Assembly (NCBI GenBank): GCA_022600955.1
Contig: JAHZJK010000022.1
Coordinates: 1-43,140 of the forward strand
DNA from: Gammaproteobacteria bacterium
GTDB taxonomy: Bacteria > Pseudomonadota > Gammaproteobacteria > Steroidobacterales > Woeseiaceae
DNA: 43,140 nt
Direction of reading: 5' to 3'
The stretch's first letter is position 1; every line of letters starts with the position of its first letter. The notes beneath the pieces are model-generated. The model worked only from the letters and a program-made list of their open reading frames with translations, was not told where the DNA came from and did no database searches. The position numbers and the translations under genes are program-made. Shown one piece after another: positions 16,486 to 25,332 of the stretch.

Positions 16486-18716
16486 GCTTGTTCCCTCCTT
16501 TGCTCGGCACGTCCCGGCGCCTTTGCAATCATCAATTCTCTGGCAGCCTCATCCAGCGGCAATCGAATACTTATCATCGCCCCGCCACTCGACCGGTTTC
16601 TGGCCCGAATAGAGCCAATGTGTTCTTCGACAAGCTTCTTCACGATCGCAAGACCGAGACCGGTGCCTTTCGGTTTGGTTGTGACATAGGGATCGAAAAT
16701 CTGGCTTACAGATCCAGACTGGAATCCCGGCCCGTTGTCTTCGACACGGATCTGAATGATTTCCGCACCATCAATTTCGCCAGCGCCAATGTGCACATCG
16801 ATACGACCGCCGTCCGTATTCTCGAGTGCCTCGGCGGCATTCCTTAGCAAGTTGTGGAGGATCTGCCGGATACGACCCATATCCGCCTCAATCAGCGGCA
16901 TGCTGGGATCCGACGTCAATACAATCTCGAGGTCACTTTCCTGGGCTCGATACAGATCCACTACTTCATGCGCCAGCTTGTCGAGATCGAAGCGCCCGAT
17001 GTCCATGTCGGGTGCGCGCGCATAGTCGCTGAATGCGTTCACCATTTCTTTCATCGCCTCAACCTGCTGCACGATTGTGTGCGTGGCGCGATCCAGGATT
17101 TGCGCTTCGTCTTCTTCCATTGTCGCGAGGTACTTGCGACGCATGCGTTCAGCCGACAACTGAATCGGTGTCAGGGGGTTCTTGATTTCGTGTGCCAGGC
17201 GACGAGCAACCTCACCCCAGGCTGCATCGCGCTGTGCCTGCAGTAAGGCCGTTATGTCGTCGAACACGATAACGAAGCCAGCGGCCATATCGTCATCGCC
17301 GGGCAAGGTAGTACACGCACACGTAAGCACGCGGCGGCCAACCTCTCCACGCAGCACAATTTGCTCGCGCCACTCGGTCTCACCATTGTCGAGATGCATG
17401 CAGGCAACGTCGACGAACTGCTGTAGCAAAGCATTGCTTCCAGCGACGTCACGCAAGGAAAGCCCCCTGCTTTGTTCAAGATTGACGCCAAGGATTGATC
17501 CTGCCGCCTGGTTAACATTTCGAATCGACAAATCAGCCTCAAGGGCGAGTACTCCTGTCGACAAACGCGCGAGGATAACCTCAAGGTTGGTGCGCTCAGC
17601 CTCAACCAGTGCTGCGCTTGAGCTCGCCTCACGGCGCGCGGTCGCAAGGCGTTGCGTCATGTCATTGAATGAGCTGATAAGAAAGCCTATTTCATCGCGT
17701 GTCGGCGTTGGCAACCGGGTGTCGAAGTCGCCCATGGCGACGGCGCGAGTACCCGCAACCAGATCCTGAATTGGAGCAACCAGTCTTCGGGACAAGAGAA
17801 ACGCGCCATAGATCGATGCGAGCAGGCTAAGCAACAATACGAAGGCGAGCGTTAATGTCAGCAGGGCTTTGAGGTCATCGCGAAAGAACACCAGCTGCTG
17901 ATACTCGGAGTAGGAGTTTTCGACGCTGCTGATCATTTTGCCAAGCCGCTCCGTGACCGGAAAATGTGCCTGCACCACACGCGTCTCGCGAATACGACCA
18001 TTACGAAACGTGAAAGCGATCGCAGTCCTGACCTCGGCACTACCGTCCTCAAAAGACTCAAGGCTTACGAACGGCCGGTCCTGCTGCATCTGTGCGACAA
18101 CCTCTTCCGTGAGAGGCTTCGGCAGAGTCGTCGAGGCGTTGTCCGAGCTTGTCGCGATTATGCGGTTGCTCGAACCGTATAATGTCATCTCGTTTGCGCC
18201 GCTTTCGCGTCGCAACATGCTGAGCTCGAAGACGACCTGCCGGTCCGAAACGCCAGCAAGTCGGCTAGCGGCCTCAGATGTGGCGACGAGGTTTCGGTTT
18301 TTCTGGAAGTCGATCGCGGCACGGCTCAATGTCAGCGCGTTCTCCAGGCCGGCTTCAACTTCGACATTGAACCAGCTGTCGATACCGCGATTGATGAACT
18401 GAATCGAGAAGTAGAAAACAACCAGCAGCGGCAGTACCGCGAGGCCAACGAACATGCCGACCATGCGCGCCTTGAGTTTTGCGCCGGGAACGTTGCCGCG
18501 GTAGTCATGGAACAGGCGCCAGAGATTGCCGACAAGAATGCCGAACAACAGGATGCCACCGGCAATGTTGATAACGAGAATGATGTCCTGCAATCGATCA
18601 AAATCATCAGAACGTTGCACAGTTTGTGTGAGCAGGAACAATGCGACCAGCGCAAGCGTGACGCCCACGATCGCCATCAGGGAATAAAAGATTCGTTTTA
18701 GCGTTCTAACGACCAT
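16482..18716 (-). CDS. ntrY: NtrY-like sensor histidine kinase
   Basis: This is a 744-residue membrane kinase. Hydrophobic segments at about 9-31, 44-66, 84-106 and 283-308 flank a periplasmic sensing region (about 107-282). A HAMP domain follows at 309-360, then a PAS-like domain (375-490), the phosphorylated histidine box RRLAHEIKNPLTPIQLS (His509) and the ATPase domain with NLLRNAAEAL, DNGPGF and GTGLGL. This is the NtrY architecture, linked in other bacteria to nitrogen, redox or envelope signals. The gene overlaps the end of the DUF4390 gene by 19 bases, so it belongs to the def-fmt-rsmB transcription unit. What it senses cannot be told from the sequence. Confidence 0.92.
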   Translation of the reverse strand: MVVRTLKRIFYSLMAIVGVTLALVALFLLTQTVQRSDDFDRLQDIILVINIAGGILLFGILVGNLWRLFHDYRGNVPGAKLKARMVGMFVGLAVLPLLVVFYFSIQFINRGIDSWFNVEVEAGLENALTLSRAAIDFQKNRNLVATSEAASRLAGVSDRQVVFELSMLRRESGANEMTLYGSSNRIIATSSDNASTTLPKPLTEEVVAQMQQDRPFVSLESFEDGSAEVRTAIAFTFRNGRIRETRVVQAHFPVTERLGKMISSVENSYSEYQQLVFFRDDLKALLTLTLAFVLLLSLLASIYGAFLLSRRLVAPIQDLVAGTRAVAMGDFDTRLPTPTRDEIGFLISSFNDMTQRLATARREASSSAALVEAERTNLEVILARLSTGVLALEADLSIRNVNQAAGSILGVNLEQSRGLSLRDVAGSNALLQQFVDVACMHLDNGETEWREQIVLRGEVGRRVLTCACTTLPGDDDMAAGFVIVFDDITALLQAQRDAAWGEVARRLAHEIKNPLTPIQLSAERMRRKYLATMEEDEAQILDRATHTIVQQVEAMKEMVNAFSDYARAPDMDIGRFDLDKLAHEVVDLYRAQESDLEIVLTSDPSMPLIEADMGRIRQILHNLLRNAAEALENTDGGRIDVHIGAGEIDGAEIIQIRVEDNGPGFQSGSVSQIFDPYVTTKPKGTGLGLAIVKKLVEEHIGSIRARNRSSGGAMISIRLPLDEAARELMIAKAPGRAEQRREQA

Positions 18717-19300
18717 TCAAACCATTCGCTTTGTAACTGCCACTGACCGCGCCAGAAAAACAGCAAACGCAAGGGTGCCGGATACTGCTGCGTGTTGAGC
18801 ATGGCGCGCAATCGAAGTCGATATGGGCGATCCGGACTCAAAAGAGCATCATCAATAATCGGCAGACCCTGGATACGTCCCAGGCTGTTCAGCGCGGAGT
18901 AGAGCGTTGCGAAGGAATCCTGATCTCCACTATTCAGGTTTTTGACTATGTAGCGTTGGCTCAATGGCCGGTATTCGAGCTCGTGGCGAATCGTGAGCTC
19001 GGCTTCAACGTCGTCGACGTAAAAGCGCCGGGAACGAATGACCTGCAGCTGCGCCTCGATAGTCAGTGTGACACCACTTTCAAGCGCGGCGAGTGCCTCA
19101 CTGCTAAGAACCAGCTGCAGCCGCGCGTCGAGCGTGTGAACTCCGGCGAATACCTCGGTGGTCGCAGAGCGCACTTCGAAATAGCCCTCGCGTTCGATAC
19201 TGTCCTGCGCGAGACCGGTGCCGAGCGCGAACACACACAGGCACGCGACGACGAATTGTCGCGAAAGCATGAGGCGTTCGAGCATGGGTGGCATGGACAT
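18698..19300 (-). CDS. DUF4390 exported protein
   Basis: The protein has 200 residues from the ATG at 19300, 4 bases after the rsmB stop. A signal peptide covers about residues 11-31 (LSRQFVVACLCVFALGTGLAQ). The rest matches DUF4390: TLDARLQLVLS, AALESGVTLTIEAQL and a C-terminal WFEWSLE. The family sits beside ntrY in many gammaproteobacteria and is thought to be periplasmic, but no biochemical role is known. The linkage to ntrYX suggests involvement in the signal that kinase detects, which is inference. Extending the frame to 19384 would place it inside rsmB without any signal at the N-terminus. Confidence 0.85.
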   Translation of the reverse strand: MSMPPMLERLMLSRQFVVACLCVFALGTGLAQDSIEREGYFEVRSATTEVFAGVHTLDARLQLVLSSEALAALESGVTLTIEAQLQVIRSRRFYVDDVEAELTIRHELEYRPLSQRYIVKNLNSGDQDSFATLYSALNSLGRIQGLPIIDDALLSPDRPYRLRLRAMLNTQQYPAPLRLLFFWRGQWQLQSEWFEWSLER

Positions 19301-19304
19301 TTTT

Positions 19305-20633
19305 TCAGGAGACCTTCTGTTTTTCCAAGGCAGCGTAGTAAAAACCGTCCAGACCTGCCGTTCCCGGCAGTATCTGGTAACCACACGCCTTTCTTCGCAT
19401 TAGATCGCGGATGTTGTTATTTGGCAACACATCGTTTTCAAGTGCATCGCCATGGTCCCTGAGAAACTGTCCAGTCACTTCATCATTCTCGGCCGCCAAC
19501 ACCGAACAGGTCGCGTAGAGCAACCGTCCGCCCGGCGCCAGCAAGGGCCACAGGGCCCGTAGAATACCGCCTTGCAGTGTTTGCAGGCTCCTAACGTCGC
19601 TTTTACGGCGCAGAATCTTGATGTCCGGGTGGCGTCGGATCACGCCCGACGCGGAACACGGTGCATCCAACAGGATCGCGTCAAACTGCGCACCATCCCA
19701 CCATTCCTCTGGATTCGATGCATCGGCCGTGATTATGGTTGCAGTTCGGCCAATTCTGTCGAGATTTTCGCGAATACTCTCGGCCCGGGACGAGTCACTG
19801 TCCACAGAGACGAGGCTTAGCCCCTCTCCACCGAGCTCCAGCAGGTGACCGCTCTTCCCTCCTGGCGCGGCACAAGCGTCCAAAACGCGCGCTGCAGGTT
19901 CCTGCAGCAGCCAGCGTGCCGCGATCTGCGCCGCACCATCCTGGACCGAAACCCGTCCTTCGGAAAATCCGGGCAGAGTTTCGACTGATTGCGGTTCGGC
20001 CAGGCAGACGGCATCCGGCAGAGCATCGTGCAACACGAAGTCTGTCGCGCTGTTCTGTAACAGCTGCTGGTATTCGCGACTCGACTGGCGTGCGCTATTG
20101 ACACGCAACCACATCGGCGCACGTTCGTTGTTCGCTGTAAGAATCGACTGCCAATCGTCTGGCCAATCGCATTGCAGTGCATCGATGAACCAGTGCGGAT
20201 GATTCCAGCGAGCGACTTCAGCCTGCGGCGCCTTCTCCTGCATTTGCTCACGCATGAATCGTCGCAAGCATCCATTCAACAGTCCTGCCAGTTTTGGCCG
20301 ACGAAGGGCGCGCGTCGCCTCAACGGTTTCTGACACAACCGCATGATCCGGGATGCGCATTTCCGTCAACTGGTAAAGACCCACTGCGAGCAAAGCGTTC
20401 ACGACGCGATCGCGCTTGCGAAGCGGTTTGCTGATGAGTTCATCAATCCATGCCTGCAGTTGCCAGTGATGCCGCAGGGTGCCGAAACACAGCATGCGCA
20501 GCAGCGCGCGATCGTCACCGGCTACCTGCGGTTCGTGCCTCGCTATTGCGGTGTCCAGTGACTGCCCCCCGCTCACGACGGCGTCAACAATCTCGGCGGC
20601 AACCGCCCTGACCTTTGCACTTGAGTTTTGCAT
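19305..20633 (-). CDS. rsmB: 16S rRNA (cytosine-967 C5) methyltransferase
   Basis: RsmB methylates C967 of 16S rRNA. The 442 residues contain the NusB-like N-terminal RNA-binding domain (1-140) and the SAM-dependent domain with DACAAPGGKS (SAM site), the catalytic LLDAPCSASGVIRRHPDIK, and YATCSVL with the second cysteine. Its ATG overlaps the fmt stop (TGATG), and the fmt-rsmB order is the classic one. The usual trkA neighbour of enterobacteria is absent. Confidence 0.96.
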   Translation of the reverse strand: MQNSSAKVRAVAAEIVDAVVSGGQSLDTAIARHEPQVAGDDRALLRMLCFGTLRHHWQLQAWIDELISKPLRKRDRVVNALLAVGLYQLTEMRIPDHAVVSETVEATRALRRPKLAGLLNGCLRRFMREQMQEKAPQAEVARWNHPHWFIDALQCDWPDDWQSILTANNERAPMWLRVNSARQSSREYQQLLQNSATDFVLHDALPDAVCLAEPQSVETLPGFSEGRVSVQDGAAQIAARWLLQEPAARVLDACAAPGGKSGHLLELGGEGLSLVSVDSDSSRAESIRENLDRIGRTATIITADASNPEEWWDGAQFDAILLDAPCSASGVIRRHPDIKILRRKSDVRSLQTLQGGILRALWPLLAPGGRLLYATCSVLAAENDEVTGQFLRDHGDALENDVLPNNNIRDLMRRKACGYQILPGTAGLDGFYYAALEKQKVS

Positions 20634-21550
20634 CAGCTGAAGTCAGCTTGATCGACAAACTCACGTGCTACGGCTCGCCGTTTGCCCGGCATTTGCAATT
20701 CTTCCAGACGCAATCCATCTTCCCCGCACGCGATAACGATTGCATCCTTACTGAACTGCAGAATCTCACCCGGGTTTCCACTGACTCCCGTTGCAACCGC
20801 TGCACGCCAGATTTTTATGCGGTTTTCAGCATGAAAAAAATACGCGCCCGGCACCGGATTATATGCGCGCACGGCGCGATGAATTTCAGTCGCTGGCCGA
20901 CGCCAGTCAATTTCGGCGTCCTGCTTTTGTATTTTGCCGGCGTAGGTAGCAAGGCCCTCGTCCTGTTCGACCGCGACGCGCTCACCATCAAGAATTGTCT
21001 GCAATTCAGCGACCAGAAGCTTGCCGCCTGCCGCTGCGAGCCTGTCGTGCAGCTCCCCGGCGGTTTCATTCGGCGCAATTTCGATACGCTGTTCCGCGTA
21101 GACAGGCCCGCAGTCGAGGCCGGCTGTCATCGCCATCAGGCTGACACCCGTGTTGTTATCACCGGCGAGAATTGCCGCCTGTATCGGCGCAGCGCCACGC
21201 CAGCGAGGCAACAGGGATGCATGCACGTTCAGGCAGCCATGTCGCGGAATATCGAGTACAGCCTGAGGCAACAGCAGACCATACGCGGCCACAATCATGA
21301 CGTCAGGGCGCAAAGCCTCAAGCGCCGCATGCGCCTCGTCATCGCGCAGTGTTTGCGGCTGCAGCACCGGAATACCCAACTGAGTTGCGAATTTTTTCAC
21401 CGGGCTGGCGGTCAACTTGCGCCCACGGCCGGCTGGCCGGTCCGGCTGCGTCAGTACCGCAACAGGAATAAGTCCGGCATCCACCAGCGCTTTCATCGCG
21501 ACATGCGCGAACGCCGGCGTTCCGGCGAATATGATTCGGGGGGTGCTCAC
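20633..21550 (-). CDS. fmt: Methionyl-tRNA formyltransferase
   Basis: Fmt formylates initiator Met-tRNA using 10-formyl-THF. In the 305 residues, the N-terminal hydrolase fold carries IIFAGTPAFA, TQPDRPAGRGRKL and the catalytic NVHASLLPRWRGAAPI. The C-terminal OB-like domain follows from about 205. The start is GTG at 21550, 10 bases after the def stop. The def-fmt pair is typical, because deformylase undoes this modification after translation. Confidence 0.97.
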   Translation of the reverse strand: MSTPRIIFAGTPAFAHVAMKALVDAGLIPVAVLTQPDRPAGRGRKLTASPVKKFATQLGIPVLQPQTLRDDEAHAALEALRPDVMIVAAYGLLLPQAVLDIPRHGCLNVHASLLPRWRGAAPIQAAILAGDNNTGVSLMAMTAGLDCGPVYAEQRIEIAPNETAGELHDRLAAAGGKLLVAELQTILDGERVAVEQDEGLATYAGKIQKQDAEIDWRRPATEIHRAVRAYNPVPGAYFFHAENRIKIWRAAVATGVSGNPGEILQFSKDAIVIACGEDGLRLEELQMPGKRRAVAREFVDQADFS

Positions 21551-21560
21551 GATTATTGGC

Positions 21561-22073
21561 CTAAATAGCGACGGCCTGCTGACGGCGTTCTTTGTCGAGC
21601 TTCTTGCGGATGCGCTGCCGTTTGGCTTCTGAGAGATAATCTACAAACAGCTTACCGTCCAGATGATCGATCTCGTGCTGAATACAGATTGCCAGCAGCC
21701 CCTCGGCCTCCATCTCGACTGTCTCACCGTCACGATCCAGATAGCGCACGACGATATGATTCGCACGCTCAACCTCTTCGTAGTAACCGGGCACAGACAA
21801 GCAGCCTTCGTCGCTTACCGTCACGCCATCCTTTGTGAGTATCTGTGGATTGATCAGCGCGAGCGGTTCGGTCTTGTCGATCGAAACGTCCGCGACCAGC
21901 AGCCGTTTGTGTACGTCTACCTGCGTGGCGGCCAGACCGATACCCGGCGCGTCGTACATCGTTTCGAACAAATCGTCGATCAAGGTGCGAAGAGCGTCAT
22001 CAACCTGCTCGACCGGGGCCGCTTTGGTCCTCAGACGGGGGTCCGGAAATTCGAGAATCTTAAGTATTGTCAT
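21561..22073 (-). CDS. def: Peptide deformylase
   Basis: Def removes the N-formyl group from new proteins. The 170 residues starting [14 protein letters not shown] have all three family motifs: [17 protein letters not shown] and the metal-binding QHEIDHLDG. The ATG at 22073 matches the family N-terminus exactly. The open frame continues upstream to 22487, but that extension covers the divergent intergenic region and the LysM gene and is not protein-like. It is the first gene of the unit running to ntrX. Confidence 0.97.
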   Translation of the reverse strand: MTILKILEFPDPRLRTKAAPVEQVDDALRTLIDDLFETMYDAPGIGLAATQVDVHKRLLVADVSIDKTEPLALINPQILTKDGVTVSDEGCLSVPGYYEEVERANHIVVRYLDRDGETVEMEAEGLLAICIQHEIDHLDGKLFVDYLSEAKRQRIRKKLDKERRQQAVAI

Positions 22074-22102
22074 AATTAAACATAAGCCGCGTAGCTGACT
22101 TT

Positions 22103-22155
22103 GGGTCATTATCGACCCTTTGAAACATAATAATTCACACGATATTTCGCGTGAA
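22103..22155. promoter_or_regulatory. Two inverted repeats in the def/LysM divergent region
   Basis: GGGTC (22103-22107) and GACCC (22114-22118) form a short dyad. TTCACACG (22134-22141) and CGCGTGAA (22148-22155) form an 8-base dyad with one mismatch and a 6-base spacer. Both lie between two divergent operons and could be operators or leader hairpins of def. No T-run follows either, so they are not terminators. The rest of 22074-22350 shows nothing else I can name. Confidence 0.3.
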
Positions 22156-22350
22156 ACACCCAAAATGCGACCTAAATGTTTGACTTTATTGAATAAGATG
22201 TCAGACAATGCCGCGAGAAATTCGTCCTTTGCAGCACCGTTTCGGGCCGGAAATGTGACGTAATTAGCAGCCGCGCCGGTAGCAGATCGACATAGTATAG
22301 CAATGCCTGCCAAGCACGGGCCCGAACTACATATGGAGCACGCGAGAATT

Positions 22351-23532
22351 ATGTCTCTCAGCAAGAATTGTCTAAATCTTAGCCTCAGGCTGAGCGCTGT
22401 CACACTGGCTGCAACCCTAGCAGGTTGCTCCATGGGTCCGATTTTCAAGTCTGACAGCGCCGCACCGGTCGAAACCTCTTCGACCACGCGATCTCAGCCA
22501 GGTTCTTCCTCGATGACGCCAGCGGGCAGTGCTCCGCCAGCCACCTACGAGCCTGTTATCGAGCGTGTCGGCGAGCCTGTGCCGCTCGCAGAGGGCCATC
22601 CGAACGAGTATGTCGTACAGGTTGGCGACACGCTCTGGGATATCGCGGCGACGTTTCTGAATGATCCCTGGTTCTGGCCGGAAATCTGGTATGTGAATCC
22701 GGAGATCGAGAATCCACACCTTATATACCCTGGTGACGTTCTTGGGCTGATCTACATCGACGGCCAGGCACGAATCACCAATGTGCGGGCATCAACATAC
22801 CGGATGTCTCCACAGGCTCGCGTAACGCCATTGTCCGAAGCAGTCACGAGTATCCGTTTTGAAGACGTCGCGGCATTCCTGAGTTCTGGTATCGTCCTCG
22901 AAAAAGAGCAGGTAGAAACCCTGCCCTACTTACTTGCGACACGCGGCGAACACATGATTGCCTCAGCGGGCAACGAGGTTTATGTACGCGGTATCGACGG
23001 TGACGTGCCAAGCACGCGCTACAGTGTAGTCAATATCGGCGATCCGTTGTACGACCCCGATGACGATCGTCTGATCGGTTACCACGGCCAGGTGATCGGC
23101 GAAGGCAGCCTGCGACGCACAGGCGACCCGGCCACGGTCGCACTCACCAGCACGAAGCGCGAAGCCAAAGAGGGCGATCGTTTTCTCCCTGCAGCTGTTG
23201 ATGTGCCGCTAAACTTCTTCCCGCGCTCGCCAAGCAGCAACATAGACGGCCGTATTATCTCGGTTGTAGATGGCGTTACGCAGATCGGACAATATCAGGT
23301 TGTCGTTATGAACCGCGGCTCGAATGACGGCCTCACGGTCGGTGACGTGCTGTCGGTATTCCAGTCGGGCCGGGAAATTGAAGATCGCCTGAAAGGTGGA
23401 AAAGTAAAACTGCCTGACGAAGAAGCCGGTACGGTCATGATCTTCAAGACCTTTAATCGCATCAGCTACGGACTCGTTATGGAAGCTACTGACGCAATTC
23501 ATATTCTTGACGCAGTACGCAATCCAACTTGA
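22351..23532 (+). CDS. LysM-domain lipoprotein
   Basis: The protein has 393 residues from the ATG at 22351. The signal peptide ends in lipobox LAGC (Cys26), so it is an outer- or inner-membrane lipoprotein. After a Ser/Pro/Thr-rich linker comes one LysM peptidoglycan-binding domain at about 88-135 ([16 protein letters not shown] ... [11 protein letters not shown]). The C-terminal ~250 residues are beta-rich with no catalytic motif. Genes of this type lie between def and dprA in many gammaproteobacteria. The protein probably links the envelope and the cell wall. The ATG at 22333 is possible but lengthens the signal peptide. Confidence 0.9.
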   Translation: MSLSKNCLNLSLRLSAVTLAATLAGCSMGPIFKSDSAAPVETSSTTRSQPGSSSMTPAGSAPPATYEPVIERVGEPVPLAEGHPNEYVVQVGDTLWDIAATFLNDPWFWPEIWYVNPEIENPHLIYPGDVLGLIYIDGQARITNVRASTYRMSPQARVTPLSEAVTSIRFEDVAAFLSSGIVLEKEQVETLPYLLATRGEHMIASAGNEVYVRGIDGDVPSTRYSVVNIGDPLYDPDDDRLIGYHGQVIGEGSLRRTGDPATVALTSTKREAKEGDRFLPAAVDVPLNFFPRSPSSNIDGRIISVVDGVTQIGQYQVVVMNRGSNDGLTVGDVLSVFQSGREIEDRLKGGKVKLPDEEAGTVMIFKTFNRISYGLVMEATDAIHILDAVRNPT

Positions 23533-23557
23533 TTCAAATTCAAGACCTTTGAAAGAA

Positions 23558-23583
23558 ACGGCGCCAGTGGCGCCGTTTTTTTT
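23558..23583 (+). terminator. Rho-independent terminator after the LysM gene
   Basis: A perfect 8-bp stem (ACGGCGCC / GGCGCCGT) with loop AGT is followed at once by a run of eight T. It ends 12 bases before the first possible dprA start codon at 23595. Confidence 0.92.
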
Positions 23584-23621
23584 GCGCTATTCTTGTGCTC
23601 CACCTGACTCCCGGACCCGCA

Positions 23622-24716
23622 ATGGACTGTCGCGCCTGGCTCACACTTGCTCACGCCTACCTCAGTGTCGGCGAGTGGCAAGCGCTTTGCGAGCGCTTTG
23701 GCGACGAGACCGAAGCTTGCCGCCAGAGTGAAGCACACCTGCGGGATGCTGGGCTCCCGGACCACAAAGCCAGCTCGATCGCGTCGCCCGACGAAACGCT
23801 TCTGAGCACGTCACTCGCCTGGCTTGAAAGTGATGCTCACCACCTCGTTGCTCACGGCTCCGAAAACTATCCCGAACTCCTCGCAACGATAAGCGGGGCA
23901 CCTCTGATGTTGTTCGTCAATGGTGATGTCGACGCGCTGCACCTGCCCGCACTGGCGATCGTTGGGAGTCGCAACCCGACGCGCGGGGGTATTCGCAATG
24001 CACTGGAATTTTCACGTCACCTCGCCCGCAACGGCGTGACAATCGTTAGCGGACTGGCACAGGGAATCGATACGGCTGCACACCGTGGCGCACTAGACGC
24101 CGGTGGCAAGACTGTGGCCTTTCTGGGACACGGTATCGACCGCGTTTACCCGGCAGAAAACCACGATCTCGCACACCAGGTAGCTGCGAACGGAGCATTG
24201 CTTAGCGAGTACCCGCTTGGGGCACCACCCGACAAACGACACTTTCCGGAACGCAATCGCCTTATCAGCGGCCTCAGCCTCGGCACGCTCGTCGTGGAGG
24301 CCGCGCGCCGCAGCGGTTCATTGATCACGGCCCGACTTGCGGCAGAACAGGGGCGAGAGGTATTCGCGTTGCCCGGCTCAATCCACAACCCTCTCGCGCG
24401 CGGCTGCCACGAACTCATCCGGCAGGGTGCCAAGCTGGTTGAGACGGCAGCCGATATTGGCGCAGAACTGGCGCCGTTGGCCGGCCACCTCGAACATGCC
24501 GCGCTGCAACCTGCTGCGGGTCCAGCCATGGCTGATAGCGGCGATGATGACTACATAACGTTGTGCAAATACCTGAGTCACGACCCTGTAAGCGTCGATG
24601 AACTGAAATCCCAATCCGGATTGACGATCGATCAGCTTTCCTCCATGCTTCTGATTCTGGAGCTTCATGGTGAAGTTGAGTCAGTGTCCGGCGGACGCTA
24701 CGCATTAATTGCTTGA
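23622..24716 (+). CDS. dprA: DNA-processing protein DprA
   Basis: DprA protects incoming single-stranded DNA during natural transformation and loads RecA. The 364 residues contain the Rossmann-like core with AIVGSRNPTRGG, SGLAQGIDTAAHRGAL, FPERNRLISGLS and RRSGSLITARLAAEQGREVFALPGS. A C-terminal winged-helix domain follows (YITLCKYLSHDPVSVDELK onward). The ATG at 23622 is preferred; a GTG at 23595 would add nine residues lying closer to the terminator. The smg and topA genes follow, as in many gammaproteobacteria. Confidence 0.94.
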   Translation: MDCRAWLTLAHAYLSVGEWQALCERFGDETEACRQSEAHLRDAGLPDHKASSIASPDETLLSTSLAWLESDAHHLVAHGSENYPELLATISGAPLMLFVNGDVDALHLPALAIVGSRNPTRGGIRNALEFSRHLARNGVTIVSGLAQGIDTAAHRGALDAGGKTVAFLGHGIDRVYPAENHDLAHQVAANGALLSEYPLGAPPDKRHFPERNRLISGLSLGTLVVEAARRSGSLITARLAAEQGREVFALPGSIHNPLARGCHELIRQGAKLVETAADIGAELAPLAGHLEHAALQPAAGPAMADSGDDDYITLCKYLSHDPVSVDELKSQSGLTIDQLSSMLLILELHGEVESVSGGRYALIA

Positions 24717-24737
24717 GGACAAGGAGCATCTCCAGGC

Positions 24738-25214
24738 ATGAAAGAAAACGTACTCGACGTACTGATGTATCTTTTTGAAACTTACGTCGAAACAGAAGAA
24801 GAGCCCGAACCGGATCAGAACGAACTGCGCATCGAGTTATCGCGCGCCGGCTTCGGCGACGCGGAAATCGAGCGCGCGCTGGAGTGGCTCGATGATCTGA
24901 CAGAAGGTCAGGCGTCTCTCAATTACGGCCATCAGACCGTTCACGGTACCCGCATCTACAATGAGTTCGAGCAGGAACGGCTCGACACGCATTGCCGTGG
25001 TTACGTCACTTATCTGGAGCAAATCGGCATCCTTTCACCGCCGCAGCGAGAGATACTGGTGGACCGCCTGCTTGCGCTGGAGTCGGCGGATATTGATGTC
25101 GAGCAGATCAAATGGGTGGTGCTCATGGTGCTGTTCAGCCAACCCGGTCAGGAGCTTGCCTACGCCCGTATGGAGGACCTCGTATTTGAGGAAACCCCGG
25201 GTTCAATTCACTGA
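24738..25214 (+). CDS. smg: Smg family protein (DUF494)
   Basis: This 158-residue acidic, helical protein begins MKENVLDVLMYLFETY, the Smg signature. DUF494 proteins lie between dprA and topA in gammaproteobacteria, as here. Their molecular role is not firmly known. No signal or membrane segment is present. A possible ribosome-binding sequence (GGAGCATCTCCAGGC) precedes the ATG. The gene ends before a hairpin terminator. Confidence 0.93.
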   Translation: MKENVLDVLMYLFETYVETEEEPEPDQNELRIELSRAGFGDAEIERALEWLDDLTEGQASLNYGHQTVHGTRIYNEFEQERLDTHCRGYVTYLEQIGILSPPQREILVDRLLALESADIDVEQIKWVVLMVLFSQPGQELAYARMEDLVFEETPGSIH

Positions 25215-25259
25215 CCCACACACCGATTTTCTTGACAGTTCGCTGCCAAGCACGTAATT

Positions 25260-25284
25260 AAACCGCGGCACAGTCCGCGGTTTT
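25260..25284 (+). terminator. Hairpin terminator between smg and topA
   Basis: A perfect 9-bp stem (AAACCGCGG / CCGCGGTTT) with a 6-base loop is followed by TTCCGTTTTTT-like sequence. The T-tract is interrupted by CCG, so efficiency may be moderate. It lies 46 bases after the smg stop and about 50 bases before topA. Confidence 0.65.
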
Positions 25285-25332
25285 CCGTTTTTGACACATT
25301 AAGTCTCTGAGCAAAAGGTTGTACAAGCCGAT

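Noticed and set aside
22074..22487. N-terminal extension of peptide deformylase
   Set aside because: The family N-terminus matches the ATG at 22073, and the upstream part covers the divergent promoter region and the LysM signal peptide.
25232..25296. Two TTGACA boxes (25232-25237 and 25291-25296) as topA promoters
   Set aside because: Neither has a convincing -10 box at 16-18 bases. The first is followed by TAATTA, which agrees at only two positions, and lies just before the terminator.
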